Of a stretch of 15,059 nucleotides of DNA, positions 5,868-13,241 are shown piece after piece. This stretch comes from Sinorhizobium sp. (lineage in GTDB: Bacteria; Pseudomonadota; Alphaproteobacteria; Rhizobiales; Rhizobiaceae). The notes beneath the pieces were generated by a model. It searched no databases and was not told where the DNA came from. It saw only the letters and a program-made list of their open reading frames with translations. Within the stretch, counting starts at the first letter, position 1; each line of letters starts with the position of its first letter. Both the position numbers and the translations under genes were made by a program. The stretch covers positions 1-15,059 of the forward strand of contig JAPSJG010000031.1 of assembly GCA_031178305.1 (NCBI GenBank). The letters are read 5' to 3'.

Positions 5868-7240
5868 AATACGATGTGGTGGTGATTGGCGCTGGGCCCG
5901 CCGGCATGTCGGCTGCAATCCGGCTCCGGAAAAACGGTTCGTCCGTTGCGGTGATCGACGAGCAACCCGCACCGGGCGGCCAGATCTGGCGCGGCGTTGA
6001 GCGCAATTCCGGGCCGGTAGCCGAGGCTTTGGGTACTGATTATCGCAAGGGAGACGCGCTGGTGCAGGCCTTTCGTGCCTGCGGCGCCGATTATATGCCC
6101 GAGACCCAGGTCTGGCAGATCGAAGAAGGATGGAACCTGTTCCTGACGTCAGGAGGAAATGCCCGTCGCATCGGCGCGCGCGTCGTTCTGCTCGCGAATG
6201 GCGCCCAGGAAAGGCCGGTACCTTTCCCGGGCTGGACGCTTCCCGGCGTGATGACGGTCGGGGCGGCGCAAATCCTGCTCAAGTCCGGAGGGATGCTGCC
6301 GCAAGGCGACGTATGGATTGCAGGCGCCGGGCCGCTGCCGCTGCTTTATGCGACCCAGCTCCTCGGTCTCAAAGGACGTATCGCAGGTTTCCTCGATACG
6401 TCGCGCAAGCCGGGTCTCGCGGCTCTGACCAAGCTTACTGGTGCGTGGCGCGATATTCCCGGCTTGTTGAAGGGAGCACGCTGGCTTCGCGATTTGCGCA
6501 AGAGCGGCAAGATGGTGCGCGGTTTCCATGACCTCCGCGCTGGGGGCGATGGGCGGCTGCAATATCTGGAATGGCAGTCGGCGGGCGAGCGACGCAAGGT
6601 GAAGGCCGACATTCTCCTCGTACATGAGGGCGTGGTGCCACGCATCCATGAGACCATGGCGCTCGGATGCGCCCATGAATGGAATGAGCTGCAGAACTAT
6701 TTCACTCCGCAGCTCGACGGATGGGGCGAATCCAGCAAGGCTGGACTGTTCGTTGCAGGCGACGCTGGCGGCATTGGTGGTTGGCTGGCAGCGACGCTGT
6801 CCGGCGAAATCGCGGGACTTGGGATCGCCAAGCATCTCGATGCTTCCTTCGATGCGGAAGGTGAACGGCATAAAGCCGGTCTGGACAAGCGCCTTGCGAG
6901 CGCGCGTGTGTTGCGCCCGTTTCTCGACGCGCTCTATCCGCCGCCGACGGCCAGCATTGCAGACGAGGTGATTGTCTGTCGCTGCGAAGAGGTGACTGCT
7001 GCGCAGATCCGTTCCGTCGCGAAGGTCAGCGCGCCGGATCCCAATGCGGTGAAGGCTGCGACCCGTTGCGGAATGGGACCCTGCCAAGGCCGGCAATGCG
7101 GCTATTCGGTTCAGGCGCTGGTCGCGGAAGCGCACGGAATCCCGCCTCGCGACGTCAGCTTCTTCAACATTCGCCCACCGCTCAAGCCTGTGACGCTCGG
7201 CGAGATCGCGGCGCTCGGTGATCTGGAAGACGTATTATGA
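5864..7240 (+). CDS. FAD/NAD(P)-binding oxidoreductase with BFD-like [2Fe-2S] tail (HcnB/OoxA-like alpha-type subunit)
   Basis: A 458-residue protein, full length for the HcnB/OoxA/SoxA-like group. The FAD-binding GAGPAG is at residues 9-14, followed by IDEQPAPGGQIWRG, the family's signature. A second Rossmann motif, VWIAGAGPLPLLYA, lies at about 148-161, and the GLFVAGDAGG motif that contacts FAD is near 300-310. The C-terminal domain carries C372-x-C374 and C402-x4-C407, the BFD-like [2Fe-2S] pattern, with one further cysteine at 412. In this family the protein forms a complex with the small ferredoxin-like subunit and a DAO-type subunit and relays electrons from the amine substrate to an acceptor such as the respiratory chain. 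The start overlaps the previous stop and the stop overlaps the next start (both ATGA), which supports stoichiometric synthesis of the complex. Confidence 0.93.
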   Translation: MKYDVVVIGAGPAGMSAAIRLRKNGSSVAVIDEQPAPGGQIWRGVERNSGPVAEALGTDYRKGDALVQAFRACGADYMPETQVWQIEEGWNLFLTSGGNARRIGARVVLLANGAQERPVPFPGWTLPGVMTVGAAQILLKSGGMLPQGDVWIAGAGPLPLLYATQLLGLKGRIAGFLDTSRKPGLAALTKLTGAWRDIPGLLKGARWLRDLRKSGKMVRGFHDLRAGGDGRLQYLEWQSAGERRKVKADILLVHEGVVPRIHETMALGCAHEWNELQNYFTPQLDGWGESSKAGLFVAGDAGGIGGWLAATLSGEIAGLGIAKHLDASFDAEGERHKAGLDKRLASARVLRPFLDALYPPPTASIADEVIVCRCEEVTAAQIRSVAKVSAPDPNAVKAATRCGMGPCQGRQCGYSVQALVAEAHGIPPRDVSFFNIRPPLKPVTLGEIAALGDLEDVL

Positions 7241-8358
7241 ATGCGGATCTTCTGGTCATCGGCGGAGGGCTGCATGGTCTGTCGGCGGCCCTGCAGTCGG
7301 CGCGGCGCGGCGTGTCGGTCATTCTTGTGGAGAGGCATTTTCTCGGCCGGCATGCTTCAGGCGCGACTGCCGCAGGGGTCCGCACGCTCGGGCGGGATCC
7401 GGCTGAACTGCCACTCAGCCTAGAGGCTGCCGGGACCTGGCACGAGATGAACGAGCTTGTGGGCGACGACTGCGGTTTTATCGCCTGCGGGCAGTTGCAG
7501 GTCGCGGAGGACGAGGTTGCGCTGGCCAAGATCCAGGCCCGCATTCGTGGTCTGGAAGCCAAGGGCTTTACGCACGAGACGGTCATCGGCGGCGATGAGA
7601 TGCGGGAACTTGTGCCCGATCTTTCACCTCATTGTCTTGGTGGCGCCTGGGTCGCCGTCGATGGTTCAGCCGACCCGCACCGCACGATCATCGCCTTCCG
7701 CGATGCCGCGTTGCGCGCGGGCGTGAAGATCGTCGAACAATGCCTGCTCACCGGCCTGCAACGCCGGGCCGGCCGATGGATCGCGGAGACATCAGTCGGC
7801 GTCATCGAGGCGGGAACCGTCGTCAATGCCGGCGGGGCCTGGGCAGACCGGGTCGCAGAGCTGGCCGGAGAGCCTGTCCGCCAATCCATTCGCACCTCGA
7901 TGATGGTGGTGACGGAGCGCACGCAGGCGCGCGTCAAGCCGGTCGTCAGTTCGCTCGGGAGAAAGCTCTCCTTCAAGCAGACCGCTCAAGGGACGATGGT
8001 GATCGGCGGTGGATCGCAGGGCCGGCTTGCCAGTGACCGGCAGTCGGCGAGCGTCGATTTCGTGGCGCTGGCAGCATCGGTCGGCGCCGCTGTGCGTCTG
8101 TTTCCTGCGCTGAAGGGCTTGCGTATCGTTCGGACCTGGGCTGGCATGGAGGCCATGACGGAGGACCACCTGCCGGTCATAGGGTTCTCGCGCAAGGCGA
8201 CCGGCCTCGTTCATGCCTTCGGATTTTCCGGCCATGGTTTCCAGCTTGTACCCTCGGTTGGCAGGGTGGTTGCCGATCTCGTCTGCGAAGGCCGGACCAA
8301 TCTCGACCTCGGCGCCTTTGACGTCGAACGCCTTGCCAAGGAAAGGGCAGTTGCATGA
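7237..8358 (+). CDS. Second FAD-dependent oxidoreductase, DAO family
   Basis: A 373-residue DAO-superfamily flavoprotein. GGGLHG is at residues 9-14 after MNADLLVI, and the acidic residue after the second strand is in ILVERHF. The segment ATAAGVRTLGRDPAELPLS near residues 44-62 and a VGDDCGF segment after it are typical of HcnC/OoxB-like catalytic subunits. The C-terminal GMEAMTEDHLPVIGF and HAFGFSGHGFQL segments are the usual FAD contacts. It is a paralogue of the 4478-5587 product, but the two differ clearly at the substrate-side motif after the Rossmann fold (RANFGLVWVQ versus ATAAGVRTLG), so they probably belong to separate subfamilies rather than a recent duplication. It may be an alternative catalytic subunit using the same electron-transfer partners, or a second enzyme acting on the product of the first. 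ATGA overlaps link it to both neighbours. Confidence 0.92.
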   Translation: MNADLLVIGGGLHGLSAALQSARRGVSVILVERHFLGRHASGATAAGVRTLGRDPAELPLSLEAAGTWHEMNELVGDDCGFIACGQLQVAEDEVALAKIQARIRGLEAKGFTHETVIGGDEMRELVPDLSPHCLGGAWVAVDGSADPHRTIIAFRDAALRAGVKIVEQCLLTGLQRRAGRWIAETSVGVIEAGTVVNAGGAWADRVAELAGEPVRQSIRTSMMVVTERTQARVKPVVSSLGRKLSFKQTAQGTMVIGGGSQGRLASDRQSASVDFVALAASVGAAVRLFPALKGLRIVRTWAGMEAMTEDHLPVIGFSRKATGLVHAFGFSGHGFQLVPSVGRVVADLVCEGRTNLDLGAFDVERLAKERAVA

Positions 8359-9296
8359 TCGGCTATGTGATACGGAGACTTCTCCTGGCCATTCCAACAT
8401 TGCTTGCAATGCTGACCATGGTCTTCATCCTGGTCCGGCTCGTTCCGGGCGATGCCGCCGTAGCCATGCTGGGCGATCGGGCAAGCGCACAGACACTGCA
8501 GAACCTTCGGGCGCAGCTCGGTCTCGATCAGCCCATTCCGGTTCAGTATGTGCGCTTTGTCACCGACATGCTCAGCGGTGATTTCGGTCGCTCGATGACG
8601 AGTGGGCGCACGGTTCTGGAAGAAGTGGCGCTGGTCCTTCCCTATACGCTGGAACTGGCGCTGGCTGCGATGTTGATCGGGACACTCCTCGGCATTCCGC
8701 TCGGCGTCGTGGCGGCGGTCAGGCGCAATCGGTGGCCGGACTATGTCAGCCGGATCCTGTCTCTCGTCGGCCTGTCCTTCCCGGGCTTCGTCTCCGGCAT
8801 ATTGATGCTCCTCGCCTTCGCCGTCTGGCTGCAATGGCTTCCGGTCATGAGCAGGGCCTCCACAGATCCGCTTAGCCATCTGCGCAGCCTTGCTCTTCCG
8901 GCCCTCAATCTCGGGCTGATCATGACGGCCTATATCGCGCGGGTGACCCGTTCATCAATGCTGGATGTGATGGGTGAGGACTACATCCGGACTGCGCGGG
9001 CCAAGGGGGTAAAGCCGAGGAAGCTCATCATGCGGCATGCTCTCGGCAATGCCCTGATCCCCATCGTGACGGTGGTCGGACTGTATTTCGGCACGTTGAT
9101 CGGCAATTCCGTGCTGACCGAGATCGTCTTCACGAGGCCCGGTCTCGGCAAGCTGATCCTCGGCGCCCTCCAGTCGCGCGACTACACCCTTCTTCAGGGT
9201 TTGATGGTGGTCTTCGCAACATTCGTGATCCTCGTGAATACCGCAACCGACCTGATCTACGCTCTCGTCGATCCCAGAGTGAGTTATGCGCAATGA
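8355..9296 (+). CDS. ABC transporter permease, DppB/OppB-like
   Basis: A 313-residue inner-membrane permease of the binding-protein-dependent transport family, DppB type. The first membrane segment is at about residues 9-30 (LLLAIPTLLAMLTMVFILVR) and is followed by the periplasmic region LVPGDAAVAMLGDRAS and the conserved LGLDQPIPVQY. Further hydrophobic segments lie near 100, 135-155, 175-195, 240 and 280. The cytoplasmic EAA-type loop that docks on the ATPase is EDYIRTARAKG at 208-218. The start overlaps the second oxidase stop (ATGA) and the stop overlaps the next permease start. With the partner permease it would form the channel for the substrate delivered by the 1845-3404 protein. Confidence 0.95.
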   Translation: MIGYVIRRLLLAIPTLLAMLTMVFILVRLVPGDAAVAMLGDRASAQTLQNLRAQLGLDQPIPVQYVRFVTDMLSGDFGRSMTSGRTVLEEVALVLPYTLELALAAMLIGTLLGIPLGVVAAVRRNRWPDYVSRILSLVGLSFPGFVSGILMLLAFAVWLQWLPVMSRASTDPLSHLRSLALPALNLGLIMTAYIARVTRSSMLDVMGEDYIRTARAKGVKPRKLIMRHALGNALIPIVTVVGLYFGTLIGNSVLTEIVFTRPGLGKLILGALQSRDYTLLQGLMVVFATFVILVNTATDLIYALVDPRVSYAQ

Positions 9297-10171
9297 CCGA
9301 CTTTGCCATTTCCCAAAGCATGCCGGCCAGGCAATCCAGCCCTGTCTTGAGGGCTCTCCGCCGCAATCGTTTCGCCTGGATCGGTATCGGGTTGCTTGCC
9401 TTGATCGTTCTTGTAGCGATCTTTGCCCCGGTCATCGCGCCCTATGACCCGCTCAAGCAAAACATCCTTCATCGCCTGAGCCCGCCGTCATCGGATTTCT
9501 GGTTCGGTACCGACAGTTACGGTCGCGACGTTCTCTCGCGTCTGCTCTATGGCGCACGGATCTCGCTTTCCATCGGCTTTCTGTCCGTGCTGATCGCCAT
9601 GGTTGTCGGATCGGCGCTCGGAATCCTGGCCGGTTATATCGGCGGAGTCTTCGACCAGATCGTCATGGGCATCGTCGACGTGATGCTTTCCTTCCCGACG
9701 CTTCTGCTCGGCCTGATGGTCGCCGCCATGCTGGGTGCGAGTTTCGAAAATCTCATCATCGCCATCGCGATTACCGAGACGGCACCGTTCGCACGTGTTG
9801 CAAGGGCACCGACGATCGCCATGAAGCGCCGTGACTTTGTCGAGGCCGGCAGGTCACTGGGTTATACGCCCCTGCACATCATGCGGGTGCATATTCTCCC
9901 CAACATCCTGTCGGACATCGTTGTCGTGGCGTCTCTCTGGATGGCATCGGCGATCCGTACCGAAGCTTCGCTGGCCTTTATCGGTCTCGGCGTCCTTCCA
10001 CCGACCGCGACTTGGGGCGGGATGATCCGCGAAGGATTCGACAATATCCTGAGCGCATGGTGGCTGGTTGTCTTCCCGTCGCTCGCCATTCTTCTGACGG
10101 TGCTTGCACTGAACATTCTTGGTGATGCGCTCCGCGATGCGATCGATCCCAAAACAAGGAGCCAGGGATGA
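9293..10171 (+). CDS. ABC transporter permease, DppC/OppC-like
   Basis: A 292-residue permease of the DppC type. The N-terminal cytoplasmic tail is followed by a membrane segment at about residues 28-48, then the family marker APYDPLKQNILHRLSPPS and FWFGTDSYGRDVLSRLLYGA, which is diagnostic for the OppC/DppC N-terminal domain. The remaining membrane segments start near residue 97. The EAA-type coupling loop contains DFVEAGRSLG at 181-190. It would pair with the upstream DppB-like permease and the fused ATPase. Both ends overlap the neighbouring genes by four bases, so the transporter genes are translationally coupled. Confidence 0.95.
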   Translation: MTDFAISQSMPARQSSPVLRALRRNRFAWIGIGLLALIVLVAIFAPVIAPYDPLKQNILHRLSPPSSDFWFGTDSYGRDVLSRLLYGARISLSIGFLSVLIAMVVGSALGILAGYIGGVFDQIVMGIVDVMLSFPTLLLGLMVAAMLGASFENLIIAIAITETAPFARVARAPTIAMKRRDFVEAGRSLGYTPLHIMRVHILPNILSDIVVVASLWMASAIRTEASLAFIGLGVLPPTATWGGMIREGFDNILSAWWLVVFPSLAILLTVLALNILGDALRDAIDPKTRSQG

Positions 10172-12039
10172 ACCTGATCAGCGAAAGCCCGATGCACTAT
10201 TCTGGCCAGGAAGCAGGGTTCACCGCACCGGCTCGCGAACCGGTCCTGTCGGTTCGCAACCTCAATACTTCCTTCAGGACCGGCGACGGATGGAAGAACG
10301 TGGTCCGCAACATCTCGTTCGATATTGCCGCGCGGGAGACGGTTGCGATCGTCGGCGAGTCCGGTTCCGGCAAGAGCGTGACCTCGCTTTCGATCATGCG
10401 ACTGCTGTCCGTGGAATCGAGCCGGATCGAAGGGCAGGTTATGCTCAATGGCCGCGACCTGCTTTCGCTGCGGGAAGAGGAAATGCGCCGCGTTCGCGGC
10501 AATGACATTTCGATGATCTTCCAGGAGCCGATGACCTCGCTCAACCCGATTTTTTCGGTCGGAAAGCAGATTGCCGAGGCGCTCACCGTCCACACGGACA
10601 TTACCGAGGCCGCGGCAAAAGCGGAGGCTATCCGGCTGCTCGAAAAGGTCCGCATTCCAAATGCTGCAAGCCGTTTCGACGAATATCCACATCAGTTCTC
10701 CGGGGGCATGCGCCAGCGCGTCATGATCGCCATGGCTTTGGCTTCCAGGCCCAAGGTGCTGATCGCCGACGAGCCCACCACGGCGCTCGATGTGACGATC
10801 CAGGGGCAGATTCTCGATCTGATAAAGACGCTTCAGGACGAAGAGGGCATGGCGGTGCTCTTCATCACGCATGATATGGGCGTGGTGGCCGAGGTTGCCG
10901 ATCGTACCATCGTTTTGTATCGCGGCGATGCGGTAGAGGCCGGCAAGACCGAGGACATCTTCCATCGTGGTCAACATCCCTATACCCGCGCGCTGCTGTC
11001 GGCGGTACCGAAGCTGGGTTCGATGGGTGGACGCGACCTGCCGCTTCGCTTTCCCACCGTTGATATGACGACGGGGCAGCAGGTTCCCTTGGCAAAGGTA
11101 TCCGACACTGTCGCACGCGCGAAGAGACCGATCCTCGAAGTCAAGGACCTGACGACCCGCTTCCATATCCGGTCCGGCGCGTTCGGCCGAAAGACAGGAG
11201 CGGTGCATGCGGTCGAGAATGTTTCGTTCGAACTCTTCGAAGGCGAGACGCTGTCGATCGTGGGGGAATCAGGCTGCGGCAAATCGACGACCGGGCGCTC
11301 GATCACGCGGCTCATCACGCCGACCGGTGGCAAGGTCACGGTCGACGGCCAGGACGTCATGAAGCTCAGCCAGTCGGCGCTTCGGGCGATGCGCCGATCC
11401 ATCCAGATGATCTTCCAAGACCCCTATGCGTCGCTCAACCCACGCATGAGCATCGGCGCCGCAATCATGGAGCCCGTTCTCCAGCACCGTCTCGGAACTA
11501 AGAGCGAGGCCCGTGACAAGGCTGCGATGCTTCTGGAAAAAGTGGGCCTGTCAGCCGATATGATGGCACGCTTCCCGCATGAATTTTCAGGTGGCCAGCG
11601 CCAGCGTATCGCCATTGCCCGCGCGCTGATGCTTGACCCGAAGGTGATCGTTGCAGACGAGGCGGTGTCGGCACTCGATGTCTCGATCAAGGCGCAGGTC
11701 TGCAATCTGCTTCTGGATCTCCAGCAGAGCCTCAATCTCGCATTCCTGTTCATCAGCCATGACATGGCGGTCGTGGAACGGGTCAGCCACCGCGTCGCAG
11801 TCATGTATCTCGGCGAGATCGTCGAAATCGGCCCGCGCGCGGCGGTCTTCGACAACCCCCAGCACGACTACACCAGGAAGCTGATAGCAGCCGTGCCGGT
11901 GCCAGACCCGGCACGGCGCAGGATCAAACGCAACATGGTCGTCGATGAACTGAAGAGCCCTGTCCGGCCCGTCGGATACCAGCCAGCGGTGCGGCAGTAT
12001 CGTGAAGCCTCGCCCGGTCATCTCTATCGGGTCGATTGA
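10168..12039 (+). CDS. Fused ABC transporter ATPase (DppD-DppF type)
   Basis: A 623-residue protein holding two complete ATPase domains, equal to DppD and DppF joined. Domain one has Walker A GESGSGKS at 63-70, the signature SGGMRQR starting at 178 and Walker B with D201-E202 in LIADEPTTALD. Its C-terminal oligopeptide-type extension carries the HPYTRALLSAVP motif. Domain two has GESGCGKS at 366-373, SGGQRQR at 474, and D497-E498 in VADEAVSALD, where the usual proline after DE is alanine; the catalytic glutamate is kept. It ends with a second oligopeptide-type extension, HDYTRKLIAAVP. Such fusions are common in rhizobial peptide and opine importers. One copy of the fusion supplies both nucleotide-binding domains of the transporter. 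It begins inside an ATGA overlap and is followed by a 92-bp gap, the largest within the operon. Confidence 0.95.
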   Translation: MNLISESPMHYSGQEAGFTAPAREPVLSVRNLNTSFRTGDGWKNVVRNISFDIAARETVAIVGESGSGKSVTSLSIMRLLSVESSRIEGQVMLNGRDLLSLREEEMRRVRGNDISMIFQEPMTSLNPIFSVGKQIAEALTVHTDITEAAAKAEAIRLLEKVRIPNAASRFDEYPHQFSGGMRQRVMIAMALASRPKVLIADEPTTALDVTIQGQILDLIKTLQDEEGMAVLFITHDMGVVAEVADRTIVLYRGDAVEAGKTEDIFHRGQHPYTRALLSAVPKLGSMGGRDLPLRFPTVDMTTGQQVPLAKVSDTVARAKRPILEVKDLTTRFHIRSGAFGRKTGAVHAVENVSFELFEGETLSIVGESGCGKSTTGRSITRLITPTGGKVTVDGQDVMKLSQSALRAMRRSIQMIFQDPYASLNPRMSIGAAIMEPVLQHRLGTKSEARDKAAMLLEKVGLSADMMARFPHEFSGGQRQRIAIARALMLDPKVIVADEAVSALDVSIKAQVCNLLLDLQQSLNLAFLFISHDMAVVERVSHRVAVMYLGEIVEIGPRAAVFDNPQHDYTRKLIAAVPVPDPARRRIKRNMVVDELKSPVRPVGYQPAVRQYREASPGHLYRVD

Positions 12040-12084
12040 AGTCTCTGGACACGCGATGGTCCGGTTGATCGGGCCGGAAATCGA

Positions 12085-12099
12085 AGGCCGCTTCGGCCT
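12085..12099. repeat. Hairpin in the 92-bp gap of the operon
   Basis: AGGCCG and CGGCCT form a perfect 6-bp GC-rich stem with a 3-base loop, between the fused ATPase gene and the opine-dehydrogenase-like gene. No T-run follows on the plus strand, so it is not a standard terminator. It could protect the 3' end of the transport part of the message or reduce expression of the last two genes. No promoter is obvious in the gap. Confidence 0.4.
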
Positions 12100-12131
12100 C
12101 CTTGCCAGGCTGAGTAAAAAGGGAAATCACG

Positions 12132-13241
12132 ATGCGTGTAGGTATTGCCGGAGCCGGCGCTATCGCCATGGGATATGCGGCATTTCTTTCCGGGAATGGG
12201 CATGCGGCATGGCTGTGGTCTCCTTCGGGAAATGGTACGAAGGAACTTCGCGAAGGCAAGGCCCTGCAGGTGTCGGGAGCCATTGAAGGAGAGTTCCATC
12301 CTCAGGTGGCTGAGGGAGCCGCGGATCTGGTGAAGTTCGATGTCATCCTCCTGGCCTTGCCCGCCTATGGCTACCGGCGCGTTCTGGACGAACTCGTAGA
12401 CTATCTGGAAGCCCGCCATACCGTCGTCATCAGCGCGCATCTCTCATTCGCCGCGCTCTATCTTGCGAAGAAGTTGAGCGAGCGTGGGCTTCAGATTCCG
12501 ATCGCTGTCTGGAACACGACACTGCTGACGGCCAAGGCGCAATCGAGACTGCATGTCAGGGTCGGCGCAATCCGTTCGAAGGTCGATATGGCGGTCGTGC
12601 CTGTTCGGAGCGCGGATAGTGCTTACAAGATATGTGCCGAGGTTTTCGGCGACAGGTTCCTGCTCAAGGACGACCTGCTGACGATCGCACTCAGCAATCT
12701 CAATCCGCAAAACCACATGGGTATTGCGCTCTGCAATCTGACGCGGATTGAGCGGGGAGAGACGTGGGGTCAAAACTCCAACATGACACCTGCCGTCGCG
12801 AGATTGTTGGAGCGGTTGGACCAGGAACGGATCGCCATCGCCTCGGCATTCGGCAAGACGGTGCGCACCATCCTCGATCATTCGGCCTTGTCGCACGGCG
12901 CTTCGGGAGACTCCGTGGCGGAAATCTACGCCAATCTGGCAGCCAGCGGCAAAGATCCGCAAGGCCCCAAGAATATCAACACACGCTATGTCCTCGAAGA
13001 CGTGCCCTTCGGTCTCATGCCGATGCTGCATCTCGCGCGAATTTCCGGGGCAAGCGCGCGGCTTCATGAGTGCGGGGTTGAGTTGCTTGAGACGTGCTAC
13101 GGGCGCGATTTCGCCGCGGAAAACGATATCCTCGGCGAACTTGGAGCCTTGGACAGCGACCGGCTCCGGCGGCTGGTCGTGGAAGGTTACCCTGCCCGCT
13201 CTTCGGCTAATGGGACCGGGAAAGAAGCTGCATCACAATGA
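12132..13241 (+). CDS. NAD/NADP octopine/nopaline dehydrogenase family protein
   Basis: A 369-residue enzyme of the opine dehydrogenase family (octopine/nopaline dehydrogenase). The N-terminal NAD(P) domain has the glycine-rich turn GAGAIAMG at 7-14, followed by HAAWLWS and FDVILLALPAY, typical of this 6-phosphogluconate-dehydrogenase-like fold. The helical C-terminal domain begins near 185 with SNLNPQNHMGIALCNLTRIE; H195 sits where the family's catalytic histidine is expected. Family enzymes join or split a secondary amine between an amino acid and a 2-oxo acid using NAD(P)H or NAD(P)+. AAGGGAAA lies upstream of the ATG and the stop overlaps the next gene as ATGA. In an operon with an importer and an oxidase, it more likely degrades an opine-like compound than makes one, but direction and substrate are inferred. 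Confidence 0.9.
   Translation: MRVGIAGAGAIAMGYAAFLSGNGHAAWLWSPSGNGTKELREGKALQVSGAIEGEFHPQVAEGAADLVKFDVILLALPAYGYRRVLDELVDYLEARHTVVISAHLSFAALYLAKKLSERGLQIPIAVWNTTLLTAKAQSRLHVRVGAIRSKVDMAVVPVRSADSAYKICAEVFGDRFLLKDDLLTIALSNLNPQNHMGIALCNLTRIERGETWGQNSNMTPAVARLLERLDQERIAIASAFGKTVRTILDHSALSHGASGDSVAEIYANLAASGKDPQGPKNINTRYVLEDVPFGLMPMLHLARISGASARLHECGVELLETCYGRDFAAENDILGELGALDSDRLRRLVVEGYPARSSANGTGKEAASQ

Noticed and set aside
6149..7135. 328-residue minus-strand open frame opposite the HcnB/OoxA-like gene
   Set aside because: It is a GC-rich shadow frame with no motif, fully inside a gene with intact FAD and cluster motifs.
9862..11208. 448-residue minus-strand open frame opposite the permease and ATPase genes
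   Set aside because: It crosses two well-supported genes on the other strand and has no recognisable fold or ribosome site.
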